From Planctomycetota bacterium (GTDB taxonomy: Bacteria > Planctomycetota > B15-G4 > JADJEK01): 33,065 nt of DNA. The notes beneath the pieces are model-generated. The model did not search any database. It was not told the origin of the DNA and saw only the letters and a program-made list of their open reading frames with translations. Positions 23,755-31,800 of this stretch are shown one piece after another (the first letter of the stretch is position 1; every line of letters starts with the position of its first letter). The DNA lies in assembly GCA_016213895.1 (NCBI GenBank), contig JACQZJ010000086.1, positions 1-33,065 of the forward strand, read 5' to 3'. A program made the translations under genes and the position numbers.

Positions 23755-25489
23755 CCTGGCCGCCGCGCGCGTCCTCGCGGATGCGAAGACCTTGCGCCGC
23801 TGCGAGCAGTGCGGCTGCTGCAGCTCGGCCTGCCCGCTGACCGGCCGGGACGGCTTCAACGTGCGGCGCGTGCTGCGGCACGTGGAGCTGGGTCTGGCCA
23901 CGGAGGCCGCCGCCACCCTGCAGCCGTGGCAGTGCGCCACCTGCGTGCGCTGCGAGACCGCCTGCCCGAACGGCGTGCAGATCGTTGACGTCGTGCGCGC
24001 GCTGCGCGCTCTGTCGCCGGCGGAGCGCGTGCCGCAGGGCCCTCCGCCGTGCGTGCGAGCCTGCCCGGGCGGCATCGACGTGCCGGGCTACCTGCGGCTC
24101 ATCGCGCGGGGCGATGCACGCGCGGCGCACCAGCTCATCCTCGAGAGCGTGCCCTTTCCCGGCATCCTCGGCCGCGTGTGCACCCATCCATGCGAAAGCG
24201 CCTGCCGGCGCGGCGAGGTGAACGAGCCCATCGCCATCTGCGCGCTCAAGCGCTACGCCGCGGACCGGGCGGCGGAGGCCCTCGCCGAGCCGCCGGCGGC
24301 GCCGGCGGCGCCGAGCGGCAGGAGGGCGGCGGTGATCGGTGCGGGTCCGGCCGGGCTCACGGCCGCCCACTATTTGAGGAAGAAGGGCCACGCGGTCACG
24401 ATCTTCGAGGCTGCGGAGAAGCCCGGCGGCATGATGCGCCACGGCATCCCGCGCTACCGCCTGCCCGAGGACGTGCTGAACCGGGAGATCGCGCGCGTCC
24501 TGGAGGCGGGGATCGAGCTCAAGACGGGCGTGCGCCTCGGCCGGGATCTCGACCTGGAGCAGTTGAAGCGGGAAGGATACGAGGCGGTCTTCCTGGCGCT
24601 CGGACTGCAGCAGGGCAGGAGGATCGACCTCGAGGGTGCAGGCCTCGCGGGCGTGTCATGGGGGCTCGACTTCCTGCGCGCCGCGGCCGCGGGGCAGCAG
24701 ACCGCCGTGGCGGAGCGCGTGCTCGTCATCGGCGGCGGGGACGTGGCGGTGGACGCGGCCCTGACGGCGCTGCGGCTCGGCGCGAGCGAGGTCATCATGG
24801 CCTGCCTGGAGAAGCGGGAGGAGATGCCCGCCCATCCCTGGGAGGTCGAGCAGGCCCTGGAGGAGGGCGTGCGCCTGATGACTTCCTTCGGTCCGGCGCG
24901 CGTCCTCGGCGAAGGCGGCCGGGTGAGCGGCATCGAGCTGGTGCGCTGCCTCTCGGTCTTCGACGATGAGGGGCGCTTCTCTCCCCGCTGCGGCGATGAG
25001 AGGGAATGCGTGGCTGCCGGCGAGGTCATCCTCGCCATCGGCCAGGCTTCCGATCTCTCCTTCCTCGCGCAGGGCTCCGGCCCGACCATCGCGGGCGGCC
25101 TCGTCGCCGCCGACCCGGAGACCTGTCAGACCGGCGTTCCCGGGCTGTTCGCGGGCGGCGAGATCGCCACTGGTCCGGGCGCCCTGATCGACGCCATCGC
25201 CCAGGGCAAGAGGGCGGCCGCGGCCATCGACCGCTATCTCGGCGGCGATGGAGCGCTCGGGCGCGTTCCCGAGAGGAGCGCCGCGGACGGCTACGACGGC
25301 GGGCGCGAGCGGGGGTTCGCCGACTTGAAGCGCGCCGAGCTGCCGGTCCTGCCGCTCGCGGTGCGGCGGCCGGGCTTCGCCGAGGTGTCCCTCTGTCTCG
25401 GCGCCGAGGCGGCAGAAGGCGAGGCGCGCAGGTGCCTGCAGTGCGACCTCGAGCAGGAGGCGGCGGGCCGCGCGCGGGTCCGGCCATGA
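23744..25489 (+). CDS. HdrC-GltD/NfnB-like fusion flavoprotein
   Basis: The start overlaps the preceding gene by 11 bases; 581 residues. Residues 20-30 (C-E-Q-C-G-C-C-S-S-A-C-P) and 64-75 (C-A-T-C-V-R-C-E-T-A-C-P) are the two [4Fe-4S] motifs of HdrC. From about 101 the protein switches to a GltD/NfnB-type module: P-P-C-V-R-A-C-P-G-G-I-D-V and G-R-V-C-T-H-P-C-E-S-A-C for further clusters. FAD motif G-A-G-P-A-G is near 199, NAD(P)H motif G-G-G-D-V-A-V-D near 330, and a closing A-G-G-E-I-A-T-G-P FAD segment. The C terminus has R-R-C-L-Q-C-D. It should pass electrons between NAD(P)H and the Hdr-like flavins in the cytoplasm, taking the place of HdrBC or Flx-type partners. Confidence 0.87.
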   Translation: MDADLAAARVLADAKTLRRCEQCGCCSSACPLTGRDGFNVRRVLRHVELGLATEAAATLQPWQCATCVRCETACPNGVQIVDVVRALRALSPAERVPQGPPPCVRACPGGIDVPGYLRLIARGDARAAHQLILESVPFPGILGRVCTHPCESACRRGEVNEPIAICALKRYAADRAAEALAEPPAAPAAPSGRRAAVIGAGPAGLTAAHYLRKKGHAVTIFEAAEKPGGMMRHGIPRYRLPEDVLNREIARVLEAGIELKTGVRLGRDLDLEQLKREGYEAVFLALGLQQGRRIDLEGAGLAGVSWGLDFLRAAAAGQQTAVAERVLVIGGGDVAVDAALTALRLGASEVIMACLEKREEMPAHPWEVEQALEEGVRLMTSFGPARVLGEGGRVSGIELVRCLSVFDDEGRFSPRCGDERECVAAGEVILAIGQASDLSFLAQGSGPTIAGGLVAADPETCQTGVPGLFAGGEIATGPGALIDAIAQGKRAAAAIDRYLGGDGALGRVPERSAADGYDGGRERGFADLKRAELPVLPLAVRRPGFAEVSLCLGAEAAEGEARRCLQCDLEQEAAGRARVRP

Positions 25490-26160
25490 CGGCTGACTAC
25501 TACGCGCGGAGCCTCTCGGCGCAGCGGCTCGTGCGCTGCTACGAGGCCGCGCCGCCGCGCGTGCGCCGCTACCTGGAGGCGGAGATCGGCCACGTCCTGG
25601 AACGGATCGCTCCGAACGCAACGGTCCTCGATCTCGGCTGCGGGTACGGCCGGGTCCTCGACCTGCTGGCGCAGCGCGCGCGCTTCGCCGCGGGAGTGGA
25701 CACCTCGGCCGATTCTCTCGCCCTGGCGCGCGCGCGCCTCGGCGCGCGGCGGAACTGCGCGCTGCTTCACATGGACGCCGCGGCCCTCGCCTTCCGCGAC
25801 GAGTCGTTCGACGTCGTGGTGTGCATTCAGAACGGGATCTCCGCCTTCGGCCGGGACCGGCGCCAGCTCTTCGCCGAGGCGCTACGCGTCACGCGCAGCG
25901 GCGGGCGCGTCCTCTTCTCGAGCTACGCGGCGTGCTTCTGGGAGGCGCGCATGGAGTGGTTCCGCGCGCAGTCCGCCCTCGGCCTGATCGGCGAGATCGA
26001 CGAGGAAGCGACGCGCGACGGCGTGATCGTGTGCAAGGACGGCTTCCGCGCCAGCACCGTGGGCGCGGCCGAGTTCCGCGGCCTGGCGGCGGGCCTGCCC
26101 GCGCGCTGCGAGGTGCGCGAGGTGGACGCCTCGAGCATCTTCTGCGAGCTGGTCAAGTAG
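25486..26160 (+). CDS. Class I SAM-dependent methyltransferase
   Basis: The ATG overlaps the HdrC-GltD stop (ATGA); 224 residues. Motif I is V-L-D-L-G-C-G-Y-G-R at about residues 47-56, motif II V-D-T-S near 72-75, and motif III region F-D-V-V-V-C-I-Q-N-G near 108-117 followed by S-G-G-R-V-L. These define a UbiE/Methyltransf_11-type small-molecule enzyme. The acceptor is unknown. Its coupling to the Hdr-like genes suggests, but does not show, a role in a cofactor or CoA-ester pathway using that redox complex. No membrane segment is evident. Confidence 0.85.
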   Translation: MTADYYARSLSAQRLVRCYEAAPPRVRRYLEAEIGHVLERIAPNATVLDLGCGYGRVLDLLAQRARFAAGVDTSADSLALARARLGARRNCALLHMDAAALAFRDESFDVVVCIQNGISAFGRDRRQLFAEALRVTRSGGRVLFSSYAACFWEARMEWFRAQSALGLIGEIDEEATRDGVIVCKDGFRASTVGAAEFRGLAAGLPARCEVREVDASSIFCELVK

Positions 26161-26274
26161 CTGGACCAGGCGCGCGGCGATTCGCTCCTGCCGCGTGCAC
26201 TTCCGCGCCGCGGTCGCTACTACTGGCTCGAGGGCGCGTCCCGCGCGGGCCCGCCCCCGGGAGGTGCCTCTGCC

Positions 26275-27198
26275 GTGAACCGCGTTACCACGCTCCTCAT
26301 CGCCATCCTGCTCGGCCTGCTCATCGGCGGCTACCTTCTGCCCAGGTGGAACGCTTGGCGGGCGCCGGTCGACGCCGCGCCGCGGCCGGTCACGCCGCGC
26401 GGCGACCTGGCGGAGAGCGAGGCGAGCACCATCGAGCTGTTCCGCGAGGCCGGGCCATCCGTGGTCTACATCACGACCCTGGTGCGGCGCAGCACCAGCC
26501 TGTGGTTCGGCGCGACCAAGGACGTGGCGGCCGGCGAGGGCTCGGGGATCATCTGGGACGGCGCCGGCCACATCCTGACCAACTTCCACGTCGTGCTCCC
26601 GAACGGCGAGCAGGCCACGGGAGCGAAGGTCACCTTGTACGACAAGAGCACCTACGACGCGGTGTTCGTCGGCGCCTCCGCGGACCACGACCTCGCCGTG
26701 CTGAGGATCGACGCGCCGCGCGAGAAGCTCAAGCCGGTCGCGATCGGCACCAGCCGGGACCTGCTGGTCGGCCAGAGCGTGTTCGCCATCGGCAACCCCT
26801 TCGGCTGGGACCAGACGCTGACCACGGGCGTGGTCTCGGCCACCGGGCGCATGATCACGAGCATCAGCGGCCGTGAGATCAAGGACGTCATCCAGACGGA
26901 CGCGGCCATCAACCCGGGCAACTCGGGCGGGCCGCTGCTCGACAGCGCCGGCCGGCTGATCGGGGTGAACACCGCGATCGACAGCCCTTCCGGGTCGAGC
27001 GCGGGCATCGGCTTCGCCGTGCCCGTGGACACGGTCAACCAGGTGGTACCGCAACTTATCGCCAACGGCCGCATCGTCCGGCCGCAGCTCGGGATCGAGG
27101 TGAACGAGCACAAGGCGGGCGACCTCGTCAAGCTGAAGGCGCGCCGCGGCAAGCAGCAGATCCTGTGCAGCGTCGAGCTGCAGGCGCCCTCGTTTTGA
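26275..27198 (+). CDS. Membrane-anchored HtrA/Deg-type serine protease with truncated PDZ domain
   Basis: The GTG at 26275 follows GGGAGGTG and opens with a membrane anchor (about residues 5-21, T-L-L-I-A-I-L-L-G-L-L-I-G-G-Y). The 307-residue protein has the full trypsin-like triad: His105 in T-N-F-H-V-V, Asp139 in D-H-D-L-A-V-L and Ser217 in G-N-S-G-G-P. After V-R-P-Q-L-G-I-E-V-N, where a PDZ domain normally starts, the sequence jumps to E-H-K-A-G-D-L-V-K-L-K-A-R-R-G-K, which resembles the last part of a PDZ domain. Roughly 50 or more middle residues seem deleted in frame. The protease should act in the periplasm; substrate choice or oligomer control may differ. A 114-base gap separates it from the Hdr operon. 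Confidence 0.88.
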   Translation: MNRVTTLLIAILLGLLIGGYLLPRWNAWRAPVDAAPRPVTPRGDLAESEASTIELFREAGPSVVYITTLVRRSTSLWFGATKDVAAGEGSGIIWDGAGHILTNFHVVLPNGEQATGAKVTLYDKSTYDAVFVGASADHDLAVLRIDAPREKLKPVAIGTSRDLLVGQSVFAIGNPFGWDQTLTTGVVSATGRMITSISGREIKDVIQTDAAINPGNSGGPLLDSAGRLIGVNTAIDSPSGSSAGIGFAVPVDTVNQVVPQLIANGRIVRPQLGIEVNEHKAGDLVKLKARRGKQQILCSVELQAPSF

Positions 27199-27210
27199 GA
27201 TTCCCCTACG

Positions 27211-28047
27211 TTAGTTGCTGTTCTCCTCCGCGTCCGCGGCCGGACGCGCGCTCTTCTCGAAGCGCTCGAGCTGTGCCGCGAGCTGCGCCCTCTCCTTGGT
27301 GATCTCCGGGCCCAGGATCTCGATGGCCCGGCGCTGCGTCTGGATCGCGTCGGCGACCCGGCCGTTCTGGAACTGGGCCAGGGCGAGCGTGTCGAGGATC
27401 TGTGGGATGCGCCCCTCGGTCAGGGCGTTCGCCCGCGTCGCGAGCAGGAGCGCCCGGGAGCTGGCGTCCGCGCCGGCATTGGCGGCGGTGAGCAGCTCGT
27501 AGGCGAGGTTGTTCATGCCCGAGACCAGCTCCTCAGCGGAGAAGGCGAGCAGGGCGGTGCCGCGGAGAGGGCCGAAGCGCACCTCGAGGGCGAAGCGGTC
27601 GATCTCCTCGTGCGCCAGGAAGGCGATTGCGAGCTGCGGCACGTGGCTCGCGCCGCCGGCCGCGGGCTCGAGCGGAACGTGCACGCTGCGCGCCGCCCCC
27701 TCGAGCAGCAGCGTGCAGCGGCCGTCGGACTCGATCCAGAGCGCGACCCGGTAGCTCCCTTCCTCGATGAGACGTCCCGCGATGGTGCACGCGCACGAGG
27801 CGGTGAGCGTCCCGAGGTCGGAGAGATGCAGTCGGTTCAAGGCGGCGCGGATCTCCGCGTCGGCCACGGTCTTGCCGTACTCCTCCGTTGACATGCGCGG
27901 CGAACGGATCTCGAAGCGCAGCGCCTCGCTGCCCCGCACCGCCAGCGCGGAGACGTAGCTGCGCGCGGGCGGCGGCGCGGCCGGCTCCGCAACCGGCTGC
28001 TGCGCCAGCAGGGACAGACCCAGGATCGCGTTCGCGAGCGAGAGCAT
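27211..28047 (-). CDS. Exported protein with C-terminal TPR-like repeats
   Basis: The start at 28047 is chosen for its GAGGAGG site about 5 bases upstream and the leader M-L-S-L-A-N-A-I-L-G-L-S-L-L-A; the open frame continues further upstream only as shadow. The 278-residue product has a beta-rich middle (about 35-180) of unknown fold. It ends in helical repeats near residues 182-260 (N-N-L-A-Y-E-L-L and I-L-D-T-L-A-L-A-Q-F-Q-N-G-R-V-A-D-A-I) like a tetratricopeptide pair. It is probably periplasmic, binding partner unknown. It converges on the protease gene with only 12 bases between stops. Confidence 0.75.
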   Translation of the reverse strand: MLSLANAILGLSLLAQQPVAEPAAPPPARSYVSALAVRGSEALRFEIRSPRMSTEEYGKTVADAEIRAALNRLHLSDLGTLTASCACTIAGRLIEEGSYRVALWIESDGRCTLLLEGAARSVHVPLEPAAGGASHVPQLAIAFLAHEEIDRFALEVRFGPLRGTALLAFSAEELVSGMNNLAYELLTAANAGADASSRALLLATRANALTEGRIPQILDTLALAQFQNGRVADAIQTQRRAIEILGPEITKERAQLAAQLERFEKSARPAADAEENSN

Positions 28048-28384
28048 CACGTCCTCCTCATTGCAGTCCTTTGGCGGGGCGGTTCCGTCCCGCGCCGGGG
28101 CGCTTTCCTTATCGGCAGGAGCTGCGCGCGCCTTGAGCGGAGAACAAACTGCTTTTCCTCTCAAGCTCCGCTCGTGAAAGGGACGAATGCGGCCCAGGAA
28201 AGGAACCTTCACCTCAGATTCCGCAACCGGGCCGGGTTCGACAGTGCGCGTGGCGATTCGGAGGAGGTCCTCCGCGAACGACCATGGACGCAGCCGCGCC
28301 AGAGGCGCGGGCGCCGCTCTCGTTCGCAGGGAACACCGACGACCGCAGGAGTCAGAGTTGTTGCCTTCACAGCAGAGGATGGGA
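28048..28384. other. Divergent intergenic region with two hairpin-forming sequences
   Basis: This 337-base gap divides the minus-strand TPR-like gene from the fibre-like gene and should hold both promoters, though no confident -35/-10 was found. Two alternative inverted repeats interlock at 28132-28173: CTTGAG (28132) with CTCAAG (28160), and GAGCGGAG (28135) with CTCCGCTC (28166). They share bases, so they cannot form together. A separate hairpin, CGGAGGA-GG-TCCTCCG, is at 28259-28274. A ribosome binding site AGAGG lies at 28374-28378. No gene is supported within it. Confidence 0.4.
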
Positions 28385-30181
28385 ATGAACGCCTGGAACA
28401 AGTGGCTTGAGACGAGCGCGGCGCTGGTCGCGCTGGCATGCGTCCTGGGTGCGCCGTCGTTCGCCGCCGAGGTGACGAGCGCCGACATCAAGAACGGGAC
28501 GATCAAGAACATCGACATCAAGACCGGGACGATCAAGGCGGCCAAGGTCGCGGCCGACACCCTGACTGCTGCGGAGATCGCGGCGGACGCGATCACCGCG
28601 AGCGAGCTGGCGGACGGAGCGGTGGACACCGCGGCCATCCAGGACGGCGCGGTGACCGGTGCGAAGATCGCCGCGGGCGCGATCGACGGCGCCAAAGTCG
28701 CGGCCAACACGCTGACGGCAGCCACGCTGGCCGAGGATGCGATCACCGCGAGCGAGCTGGCGGACGGAGCGGTGGACACGGCGGCCATCCAGGACGGCGC
28801 CGTGACCAGCGCGAAGATCCTGAACGGCGCGGTGACCGGCGCGGACGTGGCCGACGGGAGCCTGGGCGATGCCCAGGTCACGGACGACGCGCTCACGGCA
28901 GCGGCGCTGGCGGTTGAAGCGGCGGGCGCCTCGGAGCTGGCGGACAACGCGGTGGACACGGCGGCGATCCAGGCGGGCGCGGTGACGAGCGCCAAGCTCG
29001 CGGCGGACACGTTCACCGATGCGAACGTCACGGATGACGCCTTGACGGCGGGATCGCTGGCGCCGGACGCGGTGGGCGCCTCCGAGCTTGCCGACGACGC
29101 GGTGGACGCGGCGGCGATCCAGTCCGGCGCGGTGACCGCGGCCAAGGTCGCGGCCGACGCGCTCGGCGACGGCCAGGTGACGAACGACGCGCTCACGGCG
29201 GCGTCGCTGGCGGCGGACTCGGTCACGGCATCCGAGCTGGCGGACGGCGCGGTGGACACGGCCTCGATCGCGGCGGGCGCGGTGACGGCGGCGAAGGTCG
29301 CGGCCGACTCCTTGGGGGACGGCCAGGTGGTGAACGACGGGCTCACGGCGGCATCGCTGGCAACCGGAGCCGTCGGCGCGGCGGAGCTGGCGGACAACGC
29401 GGTGGACACGGCCTCCATCCAGGACGGAGCGGTCACGGGCGCGAAGATCGGAGCCGATTCGCTGGGCGACGGCCAGGTGACGGACAACGCGCTCACGGCC
29501 GCGTCGCTGGCGACCGGCGCGGTGGGTGCGTCCGAGCTGGCGGACAACGCGGTGGACGCGGCCTCCATCCAGGATGGCGTGGTCACGGCCGGGAAGATCG
29601 CGGCTGATGCGCTTGGCGACGGGCAGGTGGCGGACGACGGGCTCACGGCCGCGTCGCTGGCGCCGAACTCGGTGGCCGCCTCCGAGCTGGCGGACAACGC
29701 GGTGGACACGGACGCCATCCAGGACGGCGTGGTCTCGGCGGCGAAGATCGCGGCCGATGCGCTCGGCGACGGTCAGGTGGTGAACGACGGGCTTACGGCG
29801 GCGTCGCTGGCGGCGAACTCGGTGAACGCGTCCGAGCTGGCGGACAACGCGGTGGACACGGCGGCGATCGCGGCCGGCGCGGTGACCGCGGCCAAGGTCG
29901 CGGCCAACGTGCTGGGCGACGGCCAGGTGCAAGACGACGGGCTTACGGCGGCGTCGCTTGCCGCGGACTCGGTGGGCGCGTCCGAGCTGGCGGACAACGC
30001 GGTGGATACCGCGGCGATCGCGGCGGGCGCGGTGACCGCGGCCAAGCTGGCGGCGGACACGCTCGGCGACGGGAACGTCACGGATGATGCCTTGACGGGG
30101 TCGTCGCTTGCTGCGAACTCGGTGGGCGCGTCCGGCGAAGCTGGCGGCGAACACCCTGGGCGACTTGAACGTCACGGATGA
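28385..30181 (+). CDS. Fibre-like repeat protein, 5' part, ended by a frameshift
   Basis: The ATG at 28385 has AGAGG six bases upstream; an ATG at 28379 abuts that site and is less likely. The leader (about residues 1-28, W-L-E-T-S-A-A-L-V-A-L-A-C-V-L-G) is a signal peptide. After V-T-S-A-D-I-K-N-G-T-I come tandem units of 50 or 60 residues built on E-L-A-D-N-A-V-D-T-A-A-I-Q, A-V-T-x-A-K-[IVL]-A-A and D-A-L-T-A-A-S-L-A. The regular Ala/Asp pattern suggests a fibrous beta-helical or coiled trimer on the cell surface. At 30134 a 56-bp deletion shifts the frame, and the protein ends 15 codons later without its C-terminal domain (598 residues). It may be non-functional. Confidence 0.75.
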   Translation: MNAWNKWLETSAALVALACVLGAPSFAAEVTSADIKNGTIKNIDIKTGTIKAAKVAADTLTAAEIAADAITASELADGAVDTAAIQDGAVTGAKIAAGAIDGAKVAANTLTAATLAEDAITASELADGAVDTAAIQDGAVTSAKILNGAVTGADVADGSLGDAQVTDDALTAAALAVEAAGASELADNAVDTAAIQAGAVTSAKLAADTFTDANVTDDALTAGSLAPDAVGASELADDAVDAAAIQSGAVTAAKVAADALGDGQVTNDALTAASLAADSVTASELADGAVDTASIAAGAVTAAKVAADSLGDGQVVNDGLTAASLATGAVGAAELADNAVDTASIQDGAVTGAKIGADSLGDGQVTDNALTAASLATGAVGASELADNAVDAASIQDGVVTAGKIAADALGDGQVADDGLTAASLAPNSVAASELADNAVDTDAIQDGVVSAAKIAADALGDGQVVNDGLTAASLAANSVNASELADNAVDTAAIAAGAVTAAKVAANVLGDGQVQDDGLTAASLAADSVGASELADNAVDTAAIAAGAVTAAKLAADTLGDGNVTDDALTGSSLAANSVGASGEAGGEHPGRLERHG

Positions 30182-31800
30182 CGCCCTGACGGCGGCGTCG
30201 CTCGCGGCGAACTCGGTGGGCGCGTCCGAGCTGGCGGACAACGCGGTGGACACCGCGGCTCTGCAGGACAGCGCCGTCACGAGCGCCAAGATCAGCAACG
30301 GCGCGATCGCTGCGGCCGACGTGGCGGCGGACGTCCTCGGCGACGGCCAGGTGACCGATGACGCGCTGACCGCGGCCTCTCTGGCGGCGGATTCGGTGGG
30401 CGCGTCCGAGCTGGCGGATGGCGCGGTCGATGCCGCGGCCATCCAGGACAACGCGGTCACGAGCGCCAAGATCGCGAACGGCGCGGTCGCCGCTGCGGAC
30501 GTGGCGGCGGACGCCCTCGGCGACGGCCAGGTGACGGATGACGCGCTGACCGCGTCGTCCCTGGCCGCAAACTCGGTGGGGGCCTCCGAGCTGGCGGACA
30601 ATGCGGTCGACGCGGCGGCCATCCAGGCTGGCGCGGTGACGGGCGTGAAGCTGGCCGCGGACACTCTGACCGACGCGAACGTCACGGATGACGCGCTGAC
30701 CGCCGCATCCTTGGCGGCGGACGCAGTCGGCGCCTCGGAGCTGGCGGACGACGCGGTGGACACCGCGGCCATCCAGGCCGACGCCGTGACGGCCGCGAAG
30801 ATCGCCGACGGCACGATCGTGGCAGCCGATCTCGGCGCAGACATCCTCGGCGACAACCAGGTGACGAACGACGCGCTCACGGCGGCGTCGCTCGCCGCGA
30901 ACTCGGTGGCGGCCTCGGAGCTGGCGGACAGCGCGGTGGACGCTGCCGCCATCCAGGACGGCGCGGTGACGGGAGCGAAGGTCGCGGCCGACGCCCTCGG
31001 CGACGGCCACGTGACGGACAACGCGCTCACGGCGGCGTCGCTCGCCGCGGATTCCGTGGGCGCGTCCGAGCTGGCGGACGGCGCAGTGGACACGGCCGCC
31101 ATCCAGAGCGGCGCCGTGACCACGGCCAAAATCACGGCCGGCACGCTCGTGGCGGCCGACGTGGCGGCGGACACCCTCGGCGACGGCCAGGTGACGGATG
31201 ACGCCCTGACCGCGTCGTCCCTGGCGGCGAACTCGGTCGGCGCCTCGGAGCTGGCGGACAGTGCCGTGGACACGGCCGCCATCCAGGATGCTGCCGTGAC
31301 CGGCGCCAAGATTGCGGCCGACACGCTGACCGACGCGAACTTCGCGGCGGACAGCTTGACCGCGGCTACCTTGGCGGCCGACTCGGTGACGTCCTCGGAG
31401 CTGGCGGACAACGCGGTGGACACGGCCGCCATCCAGGACAGCGCCGTGACCAGCGCGAAGATCGCGAACGGCACGGTGGCCTCGGCCGACGTGGCGGCGG
31501 ACGTGATCACGGACGCCCACGTCCAGGACGACGCGCTCACCGCGGCCTCCCTGGCAGCCGACTCGGTGACGGCCTCGGAGCTGGCGGACAACGCGGTGGA
31601 CACCGCCGCACTGCAGGCGGGCGCCGTGACCGGCGCCAAGCTGGCCAGCCAGTTCATCACCGACGGCTACATCGTGGACGACAGCCTCACCGCCTCCTCA
31701 CTCGCCGCGAACTCGGTGACTTCCTCGGAGCTGGCGGACAACTCGGTCGACGCCGCCGCCCTGCAGGCGAACGCCGTGACCTCGGCCAAGATCCTCGACG
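28604..31800 (+). repeat. Tandem 150/180-bp coding repeats, twenty units plus one remnant
   Basis: The segment GAGCTGGCGGAC recurs, with variants, at 28604, 28754, 28934, 29084, 29234, 29384, 29534, 29684, 29834, 29984, 30228, 30408, 30588, 30738, 30918, 31068, 31248, 31398, 31578 and 31728. Intervals are exactly 150 or 180 bp except 29984-30228. There, a unit starting at 30134 has lost 56 bp. The 180-bp form adds ten residues (N-G-x-[IV]-x-x-A-D-[VL]-x). From 30588 the two forms alternate strictly, suggesting 330-bp higher-order duplication. Confidence 0.9.

Noticed and set aside
21307-24075. A 922-codon minus-strand open frame across the Hdr-like genes
   Set aside because: The opposite strand encodes proteins with full cluster and flavin motifs; this frame shows none.
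28367-31660. A 1097-codon open frame antisense to the fibre repeats, and others such as 30078-31520 and the extension of the minus-strand gene beyond 28047
   Set aside because: The translations are low-complexity mirrors of the sense repeats, change character at the deletion, and lack starts with ribosome sites. Periodic GC-rich coding repeats leave antisense frames free of stops.
28604-31800. Regular repeats considered as a CRISPR array or minisatellite
   Set aside because: Unit lengths are exact multiples of three, the sequence codes in frame, and there are no unique spacers between short conserved repeats.
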